This document shows, piece by piece, positions 24,131 to 35,019 of a DNA stretch of 64,000 bases. This DNA comes from Russula earlei (lineage: Eukaryota; Basidiomycota; Agaricomycetes; Russulales; Russulaceae). Position numbers and translations under genes: made by a program. How positions within the stretch are numbered: position 1 is the first letter of the stretch; every line of letters begins with the position of its first letter. The notes under the pieces were generated by a model. The model was not told the DNA's origin. It searched no databases and saw only the letters and a list, made by a program, of their open reading frames with translations. Location: NCBI GenBank assembly GCA_025769875.1, contig JAGFNK010000042.1, positions 124,001-188,000 of the forward strand, in the 5' to 3' direction.

Positions 24131-24953
24131 ATGTCTGATGTTGAACACATTAAATCGTACCTAAAATTTTACTCGGATTTTCCCAAAAAGGTGAGCAGTA
24201 TCCAGTAGATCCTTTTCCTCCTTGCTTGCTGACATCCTTACAGGGCGTGGGCTTTGTCGACATCTTCCCTCTTCTCCGCAATCCACTCGTCTTCGAGACC
24301 CTGATCACCCACCTGACCCATCGCATCGCGTCCGATGTCATCCCAACGTCTCCTAACAAGAGGGATCGACGTCATCGTCGCGCTCGATGCCAGAGGCTTC
24401 CTCCTAGGCCCCGTTATCGCCCTCAGGCTCGGCGCAGCCTTCGTGCCCGTGCGCAAACTCGGAAAGTTGCCAGGCGAATGCATGCGCGCCACATTCGAGA
24501 AGGAGTACGGGACGGTACGGGTCATATCTCCACCCTCTTTTTTTGTCATCATTTTATCTCGTTCTTTCGTGACTGATGTGCATTTTTTGTTTATTTCGGT
24601 GGTCGCGCGCGCGTTGCGGGCCCGGTGGGGGATATCATAACCAGGACGAGTTTGAGATGCAGGCCGATGCCATCGTGCCTGGGCAAACGGTCGTGATTGT
24701 CGACGACATCTTAGCTACGGGTGAGCATGTTCATCGTTTTACTGAAATGCTCCCATGAGTTTGGGCCAGATAACGCTGACCCTCTTATTCTTTCCCGACG
24801 TTTGCAGGTGGATCGGCCGCAGCTGCAGGAGAGCTCGTCGCGAAGCAAGGCGGCAAAGTGCTGCAATATCTCTTTATTGCCGAGGTCACCTGTCTCAAAG
24901 GTTCAACTAAACTCAACGCGCCATCCTATTCCATAACCCAACTGGACGAGTAA
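24131..24953 (+). CDS. APT1: Adenine phosphoribosyltransferase, one-base frameshift
   Basis: Salvages adenine to AMP with PRPP. Exons 24131-24190, 24244-24514, 24645-24720 and 24808-24953. It reads [37 protein letters not shown], then [32 protein letters not shown] and the PRPP-binding loop [20 protein letters not shown], ending SYSITQLDE. Within exon 2 the frame changes between DVIPTSPNK (24331-24360) and [12 protein letters not shown]. The exon is 271 nt where 270 would be in phase, so there is one extra base, plausibly an A in the AACAAGAGGG stretch. All functional motifs are otherwise present at normal length (about 183 residues). Confidence 0.9.
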
Positions 24954-25023
24954 CACCCCCAGAAAGACGTAGCCAGACCGGAAATAAATGTCCCAATCTC
25001 ACGTAGAGGGTTATATCCCCCTC

Positions 25024-28000
25024 CTATACCAATAGTCTTGTATTTAGAAGCGCGTGCCCGTTGATATATAGAACATGTTTCTCAGTGAAATCACTATTCT
25101 CCTTGATCGGCCCCTGCTCAACTGAAGCAGTATCGCACTGCGTGCCCTCCAAGACAAGCACAACACGTCCGGTGTGGCGATCCTCCGCTGCATCCAGCAT
25201 TGCCGAAACTTGGCGTCCGTCCCCTTCCCCCAGGACCACGATAGCCACGTCGTCTAAGGAATCGCCGACATCCTCGAGGTCTTCCGCGGTCGCAGATGGA
25301 TTGATACTCGTATTGGAGTCGTTGATGACTACGACACCAGAGGCCCCCGCTTCGTGCGCGTGAATGAGCTTTTCGAGAAACGTGCACTCGCCGCGGCGCA
25401 CGAGAATCGCCTCATCCGCAAACTTCTGCGTGTACTCCTGGCACCCAGTGGGGTTTTCCAGGTCTCGAACTAGCCCGACGCCTTCCCCTTGTCCGAAGCG
25501 GAGGGCCTTTCCGTTATGTGGATGTGGGTTTGTTGGGTCTCCGGCGAATATCCCAGTGGTGGCCGTGAAGACAGCATCGGTTACGGGCCCCCCAGCAATG
25601 GACGTGATGTATGAGTTTGGATCGACAAAATCAATGAAGATTCGAATCTCGACGTTGGTGTGTCGTTGCTCGATATGCATTTCCTTGCCACGGCTGAGCG
25701 ACGTAGCTAGCGCAGTGTCGTTGATATAGACAGTTTGACCAGTGAGTACTGTATGTGGTCCCACTATGGAGATATCAGTGGCTCTAGCCAAAGTTGCGAG
25801 TCACGAAAAGAAACCAACTTTTGGTAACATCGTAACCCTTGCCATCTAATCGGCGCACTATACGGGCCCGGACGCCAGTGATGCTCCGAACCATGAATCC
25901 ATCAGAAACAGGATAGATTTTCTCGAGGCTAGGGCTGGTGTCCTCCTCCACCGTTTTGCCATCTACCGAAAGGATAAACTCCTGTGACTGAGGGGATGTT
26001 CAACACCTAGTGACCTCGCGGTAGCATAAATGAAACACACGTAGAGGTCGACCGCCGGAATCGTGCACCAACCGTTCGGATGCCACCACGTTTCGTCTCC
26101 ATCCGAGAGGGCCGTACTGACAAGAAAGCGAGCAAAATCGAAATCTGACCGGGAGCGAATCCCGACATAGAGCCCCGGCATGTCCTCCGCACCGATAAAA
26201 AAGGGGGGTTCATACGCAGGGCATCGCTGGTTCTCTGCACGGCGGAGTCGCCGCACCGTGGCCGAAGGGAGTTTCAGATACTTTTGTTCTAGTGTTAGTA
26301 TGTGACCCTCCGTCGTAAAAACGTAGTTCGAGTCATCGTTGTGCAATGAGTTATCTTCGTCGAAAAGCAAATAAAGATACTAGAACTTTCAAATTAACAA
26401 TCCACCACGGACAGGTGACTAGCTACAAACCTTCAAAGTCTCCGAAAGGACAAAAGATTCCATTTTATCCTCAAGAGCATTGTTTCTTAAATCCCGAATA
26501 CTAGCTATGCCACATTCAACCTTTGCCCGGAGCAACAAATCAGATAAGACAGTCTTTCCGATGTCGAGATACATTGGATCTCGGGTTGCCTACATATCAG
26601 TTAATAATGCATCAATCCAGGCCGCAAGAAACGTACGCGGTATAGATACCAGGTTGACTCAATGAACTCTGTTTTTCCATCAGGTTCTAAAACTCATGAA
26701 ATCCAACGCAGGAAGCTTACCAGGGCGTAGAGGGTATTGCAGTGAGGTTGCTTGTCTATAGCTCATGTCCCATACCTCTGGGATGCCTGCATGCCGCTTC
26801 CACAGTTGCCAGTCTAATAGTAAGTTAGCACTTGAGCTGCGTGCTTACGAGGTAATCCTCACAAAGTAGGTGAGATTTGATGGCACTTTCGACATCACCA
26901 GCAAGAACCTGAAGTCCAGGCCAAAACGCTGACAACGAGTCCAGGGTATTGTATGCTTTCTCGCCTGTTGTCATGTGCACCTGTCGATACTACGATAGAT
27001 CAGAAAAATAGTCAAAATATAAGAATACAATCTTACCCAGAGGCCATCTAAAGATCTCGAGTAACGCATGATGGCCGCATACGATTCATTCCATACGTCA
27101 AGGAACTCATGTTCGCCTAGCAAGATAATGTAAGGGCGTTGCATTATTTTTTGAGAACCTTCGCACGTACCGCTCAAGATATACCATTTGAGAGCATATT
27201 CGAAGAAAGAGTCAATGCCAGCACCAACCGAACTGACTTGTGGATGCATCCAGTCCTGGGACCCAGAAGTTGAAACTACGCGAGACGAGCGAAGGGAGGT
27301 GCACCAACCCCAGTCCATGCATTAACGGTATTTCCTACTAGCCCGATATCTGATCGCCGATTCCAGAGCTCAAAGAAGGCTTTATGAGCAACTTTCTCAA
27401 ATCTAGGGTCCCCAGTAAGCCGACTCAAAGTGGCAAACTCGAGGATGAGGGACCCTGCACCGGCAGTACCTGAAGGAAACCTCCCGCTATAGCACCGAAA
27501 ATGACGAGATTCACTCTGCTTAACTCACAGGTTTCAACGCTTTCGCCTGCAGAAATTCCATGGCGAAGATTTATCTACGAAGACACGTTAACGCAACAAC
27601 AGTTACAAAGAAGTCGATGTCACTCACTCTTGCATATGGCAAGCCGGTTGGAGTAGAAAATGCGGGTAAAAATCTCCTACCTAGGTCATGGGCCATTGTA
27701 AGGAGCTCTCCACGGTACCATGGCAGATGAAATGGCTGCCCTTGTCGGCTAGCGAAGAGGTGACCAGAAAGTAAACCACCGAGGACACGGATGTTCGTCT
27801 CAAAAATCTGAGGTTTGGTGTTGACATCGAATGATACCCAGCGGATGACCTTTCGGACAGCGTCCTCGAAACCCGCACGGTCATTGAGCACTACCAGGGT
27901 GTCAAGGGTGTCTATTAGTGTCAGAGAGAAGTTGCCAGCAACATCGTTGTAGGCAAAATTCCCACTTGAACCCAGTGAGCCCTCGCAAGTGAGGAACGCC

Positions 28001-28431
28001 AGCTGACATCAGAGTTGGAGATGAGCTCACGGCAAGTCCCAGTCCGGTCCACGGCCTGTGCAGGATAGGGGAGCTAGCTGATATCATATTGAGATGGTTT
28101 GCTAGCGCTTCTTATGCGAGGAAGTAATACCTCGTCCAATGGAAATGCTTTGCATACGACTCAGTAGAGAAGATGTGAATTGGCCGTTGGACGAACCGAA
28201 CCGCATATAGCTAGTATACCCGTGATACCAAAGGTCTCGCACTTGATTTCTTGAAGTGGTTCAGCTGGTTGTGGGGCATGAAGAACTAATTACATACCGC
28301 ATGTCAAGTTTGCGCTGAGGTGTCCATGTAGCGTGAGCAGCGGGAGTGGTGGTGTTGCCGAACCGATATGCTTCAAAGGCGGTGACAATGGCTGCCAGAA
28401 ATATCTCTGGCCACCGTAATAACCAATTCAT
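25024..28431 (-). CDS. MNL1: ER alpha-mannosidase-like GH47 protein (EDEM/Htm1) with PA domain
   Basis: Trims mannose on misfolded glycoproteins to mark them for ER-associated degradation (family knowledge). The start at 28431 gives a hydrophobic signal ([19 protein letters not shown]). After many short introns the GH47 domain reads [132 protein letters not shown] and [13 protein letters not shown]. The C-terminal half is a protease-associated domain ([29 protein letters not shown]) and the protein ends [14 protein letters not shown]. No KDEL-type tail. About 15 exons, roughly 830 residues; no break found in the parts I translated. Confidence 0.9.
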
Positions 28432-28631
28432 TCAGCACGTCCTCCGACAGAGGTGTGGGGGGCGCCTGTAGGCCAAGGGGGAATCCTTTGGACGAGGTGG
28501 GATGGGAGAATTATATACGTGGCGTGTCTCACAAGAAGACGGAGGAATTGAACTTTGATTGACGCTCATCTGTGGGATCAAAGATCATAATCTTTCTGCA
28601 CCACAACGCTCGTGTGCTACGTCATATCACT
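28432..28631. promoter_or_regulatory. Shared divergent promoter, MNL1 / ZNRD2-like
   Basis: 200 bp between start codons of the two genes. No individual element assigned. Confidence 0.45.
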
Positions 28632-29940
28632 ATGTCTAGAGCCATCAGTGTCCCAGAAGATCCGAGGAAACCTCTGCTCGGGGGTTGGGTATGTGAACAG
28701 AGCTAGAATTTCTTGGGTCACTCTCAGTCTTTCCCATTCTTCCTGCAGATTCCCTCCGACCAAACTTGTCAAGCTGAGGGATGTTGCGGCATCCCCTTGT
28801 TGCGCTCTCCAGAAGGACTCCTTCCGGTTATCTGGTTTTGCCCAAATTGTGAGGGTGATGGGAGTGGCGAGTCTTTTATCCTCATCATGATTAATGCTCG
28901 CCTAAGTTCGACTTCGTAGCAGACCGCAACCCTGACCCTGGTCAGTCTGAACAGCAACACCCTTCTTCGCCTAGTCTTGCATCTAGCACTCATTATTCCC
29001 GGTCTTCAACTCCACCTACAGAGGAGTCTCATGCAAGCTCATCCGCTTTTGCCTTACCCGTGGAAACGGAAGAGTCAATTAGGCGAAGGCAGCAGTCCGA
29101 CTTGGCCTCAGCAGAAATTGGGAACCGACTCCTTAAAGGATGGGCCATGCTTGCCGACGAATGCCCCAGAAGTTCCTGCTATGGTATCCCACTGGTCCGG
29201 CCTCCAAAAGCCGGTCGTGATAAGGACCCCAGAAAGGTGTGATTCTGCTACGTGAACACGAGGAAAAACTACCATCCTGAGCTATTGTAATACCGAACAG
29301 GAGTGTGTTGTATGTGGCACTGTCTACGTCACAGAAGCAGAAAGGACGGCACAAGGGTTGGATTTTCTGGCGCTTGGTACACTATCGGGGTCAAAGCAAG
29401 AAGAGATTACCACCTCTCGCTTTCCCGTGGAGTCAAATACAATAACCAATGGCAAACAAAAAGCATATGAGAGCCCTACTGTACTGGCGGTCTGTTCTCT
29501 TGAAGAATGCGCGATAAGCGATAACTCATGTCGCTTATAGGCAATCTCCCCGGTGGTTGCACCTGTTCCACCTGCTGCTGGAACGACTAAAGTCACGCAC
29601 ACTGAAACCCCTGCATCTCTCGCAACTTCATCTCTATTCCAGGAGTTGAACCTGCCTCAGAAGACATCCCCCAGCCACGCGATTTCCGAGGTGCGTCCTT
29701 CGCTAAGCGAAAACACAGCACTTCATTTCCCGTGTGTTTCAGCCAGTCTCCACGTCGGATGTCCTTGCTAGCGCGGGCAAGGCCCTTCGGGCTACTTTGA
29801 GCACCTTGTCCCAAAGGCTGTTACTCCTCTCCGGCCAGGCAATCCTCGATCCAGTCATGATCTCTCAGACAGCAGATGCCATTGCCAGAACTGGGCAAGC
29901 CCTGGCGGTCATCAATACGCTTAGACACGATCAGAAATAG
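28632..29940 (+). CDS. ZNRD2/SSSCA1 (autoantigen p27)-like protein with two zinc ribbons
   Basis: Family of unclear molecular role (the human member is linked to mitosis and WNT signalling). Six exons starting at 28632. The first ribbon has C-x4-C in TCQAEGCCGIPLLRSPEG and then FCPNC. A Ser-rich acidic linker follows. The second ribbon begins IGNRLLKGWAMLADECP, with RSSCYGIPLVRPPKAG and, over the next intron, ECVVCGTVY. The C-terminal part is Ser/Thr/Pro-rich and ends with a helical stretch (LASAGKALRATLSTLSQRLL). The LLKGW...C..C...PL..P...CVVC pattern is the p27 signature, present twice. Intron phases are consistent from exon 1 to the stop at 29938-29940. Head-to-head with MNL1. Confidence 0.8.
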
Positions 29941-30326
29941 GGAATAAACGTGGTTGCGGAGATATTGTGAAGAGTTAAGGGAACGTGAAGTGGTGATACG
30001 AGTGGGACAGCGGTTCCGACTCTACGGCCAAACTGGCATTCCATAGTGCGTTGTATCATGCTTATCACCCCGATGAGAAACTTCTGCCCCATATCAGTTT
30101 ATCTTTATTGGCTAGAGGACATGCGACGTCCGCATGTCTTCCCCTTGTGTACTCGCGGATGTCGCGTCAGGGTAAGGGGTGCTTCGTGTCCCAGCAGGTG
30201 ATCAAATACATCCCCTGTTATGCGTGGCCGGCTCATGGTCTAGGCCAAGTGTACCGTCGTCGTCGGGGTACTATATGAATCCTGAGGGTTGCGAGGGGTT
30301 TCCCACATCAACCATCAACCACCGTC

Positions 30327-31786
30327 ATGCCTTTCCTCGGTATGTTCAAGTCAAGGCGGTCACGCTCAACGTCACTGCCGAGGCATCAAGAGAGGTACTT
30401 GCACGACTCTCACGTCTACGATCAAGCCTCGGCGTATGGGCCACGCCACACTTCGGGTCTCACCCGTGCTGCCCATCACCAGCATTACCCACCCTATGGT
30501 GGTCCTTCGTCCCCAGATTCCGGTGCCAAGCGATACTCTGAGTCCTCAACAAGTGATCGGGTACGAACGAAACTTTTTTTCCCGTCCCAGTAACGGTTTT
30601 TAAAAAAAATAAAACGCATATATGGATACGCATAGTCCTGGTATCGGGTTGAACGTCCGGAATACCACCACGATCCACGCGAACGCGACATCGAGAACTA
30701 TTCCTATACCGAAGGCAGCGATCGATACAGCGACATATCTGGCCCCGGCATGCCGGTCGACACTATCTCGGAATCGTCCAGGGTCGAGAGTCCCGTCCCG
30801 ACCGTGTACAGACAGGAGACGCCTGCGCTCGGCAGTCGTATGTTCGAGCAATTCGCACGGTCTCCGCCAGCGCAGGTGACCCGCCTGGACCTGCAAGAGA
30901 GCGTCGATGGCGAGTATGAGGGCGCCGGATTCGATCCACGTCAGCGCGGGGTGCCTACCACCACACCCTCAAGACCGCCCGGGCCACTCGGCGTTCGCGT
31001 CTGGTCTGCATCGTCATCATTCGCAGCGGCAGCGACAGCGACGGCCATCCCAGCACGCTTTCCAGGTCGGTGCACGCCATCCGTCTGAGTGCGGAAGACT
31101 GAGAGGACCTCAAATCATAATTTGAAAGGAACCGATACGCGTGAACCTTACCTCTGACACTGGCAGTTCAGACGTGGCGCAGGTGTTGGAAAACGGGGAT
31201 CGCACCAAGGTCCGTCGTGTTTCGCGCGTGTCTTGGTGGCCGGAGTCTATAATCGATCGCACAAACCAGATTTCCCGTCATCCTTATGAACGACGCGGAT
31301 CCGGCGGGCCCAGGCACACCGCGAGCGAGTCGCACGGTCGCCCTAGCCCTCAACGGACCTACTACATCGTCCCTCCCGGGATGAGCGTCATATTCCGTGA
31401 CGAATACGGCAACGAGCTGAAGCGGCAAGCCAATATTTCCACCCTTGATCCAGATCCAGACTAACGGGATGGGGCATCGTCCAGCGTCGGCGACTTTACT
31501 GACGCCTATGATCCTGACATGTACGACGAAGCACCGGTCGAGGTGAAAGACGAGCACGGACGTATCGTATACAAGCAAGTCTGGCTCCGTCATGTCTGCC
31601 TCGAGGCATGGTTGCTGACTTTGCTTTTGACGCCGTGACGCGTGTGCACAGGACCGGCGAGAACTACACCGATGATGGATCGGATGTAAGCGAGGCGACC
31701 AATCGCCCAAAGGTCGTCCATTTGGGACAATACGTATCGAATGGGTCTGCTGCTTTTCCCTCGCCTTGCCTCAAGGCCCTCCTATA
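30327..31786 (+). pseudogene. Uncharacterised Agaricomycete gene, interrupted
   Basis: Starts MPFLGMFKSRRSRSTSLPRH, continues through an intron (about 30560-30635) into WYRVERPEYHHDPRERDIEN and SDISGPGMPVDTISESSRVE, a Tyr/Ser/Pro-rich disordered protein. Around 30940 the frame is lost: HHTLKTARATRRSR lies in another frame. After about 31141 a conserved block appears, RTYYIVPPGMSVIFRDEYGN, which I recall from unnamed Agaricomycete proteins. It is followed by an in-frame TAA at 31462-31464 and then more in-frame coding-like sequence (VGDFTDAYDPDMYDEAPVEV, DEHGRIVYKQ) and a last exon ending at about 31786. One frameshift region plus one nonsense codon suggest decay. Sequence error is possible. 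Function unknown. Confidence 0.5.
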
Positions 31787-32637
31787 ATGACCGCGCTGAT
31801 CAATTACCGATTTCCAGCATGTCCCCAGTTCCGCGGCCATCGTCACCGTTAACTATCTCTCTCGATCGACGCGGTTACCACCAGCACATCCATTTGTGAG
31901 TTGTGTATATCACCCTTTGGAACAACGGCTTTACATTAGGACGATTAGGGAGCATTCAGAGGATGGCAGTTTTGGCGGATCCCAAGGCTCATTCAACCCT
32001 CGCTTGTCCCACGCACATTCAGAGTTAGGATATTCTGATCATATTTCCCCCTTCTATCTGCTCATCGTCCTCAGGGGTAACCTTGCAAATTTCGGGCCAG
32101 GAAATTATAGATCGCGCCTCGACCTCGATCGCGTTAAGCTGCGCACGATATATCATCCTAATTAAACTTAAACAATATATAAACTCCGGTTAAAATGCTG
32201 TGTATACTCCATGTCGTTTATCCAGTCATCGTGTTTGCCTTTCAATGCCAAGGGATCATCACCTACGTCACCTAAACTTTGCGGGGAAGGGCAGGCAGTT
32301 AATTACAAGCCCCACATTGGACCGCTCTGTTGGTTTCTGAGTCGAAGCCGCAGCCTCTGCCTAAATCGGTCATTATTAAGACGAGCACGAGAGCTTAGCC
32401 AAGCGTCAAGTATTCAGATGGCTGCTACACGCTGAAGAGAGCGGGGCGTACGACAGTGATTATCTGAATCCCTCACGACAATGGTGCGGGTTGTGGCGTG
32501 AGCAAGGACGAGAACGCTGTGTCCAATCGATAACGGTGATTTCCTCGATGGATCGAAAGATCCCACGTTGATCTCAACTTGGGACCAACCCTGAATTGAA
32601 CGAGGTCTGCCAAGGCACGGCCAGCCAAACGCGAGCA
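31787..32637. other. Spacer, including decayed tail of the next gene
   Basis: About 850 bp. The minus strand at 32637-32460 continues the neighbouring F-box frame beyond its stop (CSRLAGRALADLVQF). The rest, about 31800-32450, shows no recognisable gene. Confidence 0.45.
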
Positions 32638-33741
32638 CTAGCGGAGATCGATACGCTTAAAACGAGGGCATGCACCCGTGGGTAGGAGAGAAAGCAATGC
32701 GTCGTTCGAAAGTTCCGTTCCGTGGAGGCGTAGCTCTTCCAAGAGCGGCATGGAAAGAAAGCATTGCTCAAAGTCATCCCGGATGTCCACATCGTGAAGC
32801 TCAAGCACCTTGATCGGGGGGTTCGACGACCTGATGAATTGGAAAAGCGCCTGGCCTATACCTTCGTGCGGACGACCCAACGGCGGACCTATCGAGCGAA
32901 GGTGGAGATATTGGAGAGCGGGCGTTTGGATGTGTTGCAAAAATTTGTCGAAAACGGGAGGCGCGTCTATGATCAGGCGCTCTAGATAATGCAAACAAGT
33001 CTCCTGCGCGCGGTGCTCGTCATTGTAGATGATTCCTGCAAATGGTGGGGTGATGACAAAAGTCAGGCTCCGAAGAGCCGGGAGCGTCCCTAGGATCTGC
33101 AGAATCGCAGACAATGAGGGGCTGGAAGACACCACGTCATGCAATTCAAGAGACAATTCGGCCACTGTCTGGGGGAGGCTAGGAGGGAATCTGTTGGAAA
33201 CGACGCGAATGTGAGAAAGAGAGGAAGCATCGGCGAAGGCATCGTGCAATCCTGCGAGTTCGTCCACGCCTTGCTCTGTCGCAAAACCGATAGAGAAGCT
33301 CGTTATGTCAAGAGTGTGCAGGTAAGGGATATGGAAATGAATGCATTTGGATATGATATCGTTGGCTTGTTGGACAAACCTGGTGTTCAAGGTGAGCGTG
33401 CGCCATTGGGGGGCATGTCCCAGGATAAGTCCGAACGCGTCGAGTATGTGAGGTTTGAGGACTCGGACGTCGACGGTGACGAAGAGCGGAGACTGAAGGG
33501 CCCTGGAGAGCCAGAGACGCGTCTTGGCGACGGGGTGCAGACTCTCGCTTGTGAGGTGGATATGTGACCACACGCGCGGGACAAAGCTTGCTCGACGCCA
33601 CTTGGCGCAAACGTGGGAGAGAACAAGAGGGGCATTGGCCCATCCGCCCGCCGCACAATGCTCGAAGATGATAGCGAGGACATCGTCGGGAGCCCGTCGC
33701 GCCAAAGAGATCGACCCCCGACATCTAGCGATCGTATCCAT
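32638..33741 (-). CDS. F-box / LRR-like protein with premature stop
   Basis: Presumed SCF adaptor. From the ATG at 33741 it reads ARRAPDDVLAIIFEHCAAGG (F-box), then WANAPLVLSHVCAKWRRASF and VWSHIHLTSESL, the classical Agaricomycete F-box opening. LRR-like segments follow to RLHGTELSNDALLSLLP and FKRIDLR, then TAG at 32638-32640. Reading on in frame gives CSRLAGRALADLVQF, so the stop most likely replaced the Trp of the usual RIDLRW (TGG to TAG), after which the frame also drifts. Homologues normally have a coiled or helical N-terminal extension of 50-80 residues; here the 5' side is cut by an intron-like stretch at 33787-33832 and by the hAT insertion 390 bp upstream. Probably non-functional or truncated. 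Confidence 0.7.
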   Translation of the reverse strand: MDTIARCRGSISLARRAPDDVLAIIFEHCAAGGWANAPLVLSHVCAKWRRASFVPRVWSHIHLTSESLHPVAKTRLWLSRALQSPLFVTVDVRVLKPHILDAFGLILGHAPQWRTLTLNTRFVQQANDIISKCIHFHIPYLHTLDITSFSIGFATEQGVDELAGLHDAFADASSLSHIRVVSNRFPPSLPQTVAELSLELHDVVSSSPSLSAILQILGTLPALRSLTFVITPPFAGIIYNDEHRAQETCLHYLERLIIDAPPVFDKFLQHIQTPALQYLHLRSIGPPLGRPHEGIGQALFQFIRSSNPPIKVLELHDVDIRDDFEQCFLSMPLLEELRLHGTELSNDALLSLLPTGACPRFKRIDLR

Positions 33742-34123
33742 GTGATGGTCGGGGTTCAGAAGCGACGACAACACGACTGACAGCGCCAATCAGTACATAT
33801 ACACACCTGCAAGTATACTCACGAACGAACCAGCTGACTACGGGTGTGAACTCCCTAAGTAAGGAGGGAAGGGAAGCAAGCAAGCAACGATCGGGCCCCT
33901 GTGTCAGTGGGCGTAAACGCGGAGTGGTGCTCAGTCGGTCAAAGAGGCCCTTCAAGTGAAGGTGGGGAAGAGCTATTGGAAGCGACAGATCGCCTCGAAG
34001 TTGGTCTGTATGAAGATGTGCCAGGATGGGATCGCAACCCGCCTGCGAGAGGTGAGGAATGAAAGGATACCATAGGAGTCCGGATGGCTCCAATGACGTT
34101 CGAATGCCCCACTCACTCAGTGG

Positions 34124-34131
34124 ATTCCCTC
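34124..34131. repeat. Target-site duplication, left copy (hAT)
   Basis: ATTCCCTC directly precedes the terminal TAGGGCTGC and is repeated exactly at 40495-40502. Confidence 0.9.
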
Positions 34132-34269
34132 TAGGGCTGCACACCGTCCGTCTGACGGGTGACGGCCGTATGATGGGTATGGCTGACCAGTACCCCGTCC
34201 GTCATGTGTACTCACTGGATCCATGACGGGACGGGACGGGTATGGGTACGGCCGTTGTACGGTAGACGG

Positions 34270-34800
34270 TATTATTGAAGCGAGCCAGTTCGGGGCGCGT
34301 GTGTGTTCGTGTGGCTGGACGGTGATCCGGGATGGTTGTCTTCGAGCCAAGAACAAGCAGAGAGGAATGAGGAAGGGAGAAGAGAGCGAGATTGCTCGCG
34401 CGCGGTCGTTTCGGGCTGACAGGTACTGATAGAGATTAAGGAGCGACTGTATTGGATTTTTTTTTTTCCTACTACAGAGTAGTTAGGGTGTTTTATATAC
34501 AAGAAGGGAGGTACTAAGGATGAAAGGAATGAAAGGGAGAGAGATGATGAAAGGAAGTTCGAGGCCGGGCGAGGCGGTCGAGGCCACGGTGCAAGGCCTG
34601 AGACGCGAACGCGTCGCGTGTGCCGGCGCGTGGCGTGCGGGCGTGGTCGGTGGCGAAGGCTGGTCGAAGTGATCAAGGTCTTGACGTCGGGTGCGAGGTC
34701 GTGGGCGTGCGTTCGGTGGCGAAGGCTGGGGACACTCTCGTGAAGGAGGCGCGGTCCGCACGTGATTCAGGCAAAATCAATCAATCTAATCAACAGCTCA
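34270..34800. repeat. CpG-rich copy of an internal hAT repeat
   Basis: This block (GGACGGTGATCCGGGATGG..., TTTATATACAAGAAGG, GAGGCGGTCGAGG...) has a CpG-poor counterpart split over 34840-35019 and 37881-38250 on the other side of MULE 1. There C of CG reads T and G reads A at most sites, for example GGCGGTCGAGG becomes GGTGGTTGAGG. Confidence 0.7.
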
Positions 34801-35009
34801 ATGGCCCAGTGCAGTTTCAGTGTGCATGTGTGCAAGATGCAACCACATTGTAGCAAGCCTATCTGGGGCGTGCTGAGTTTGTGCAACTGGACAGTGATCC
34901 AAGACAGTTAACTGTCTTGGTCCAAGAGCAAGGGAAGGGAAGAGAGGGAGAAGGGAGAAGAGAGGAGGGAGAAGAGAGGCGAGATGACTCATGCACAGTC
35001 ATTTCAGGT

Positions 35010-35019
35010 TGACAGATAC
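35010..35019. repeat. Target-site duplication, left copy (MULE 1)
   Basis: TGACAGATAC, repeated exactly at 37881-37890. The related CpG-rich copy near 34416 (TGACAGGTAC) shows the same locus with no insertion. Confidence 0.8.

Noticed and set aside
24331..24362. Programmed +1 frameshift in APT1
   Set aside because: No slow-codon or slippery context at AACAAGAGGG and no precedent in the family; a one-base insertion is simpler.
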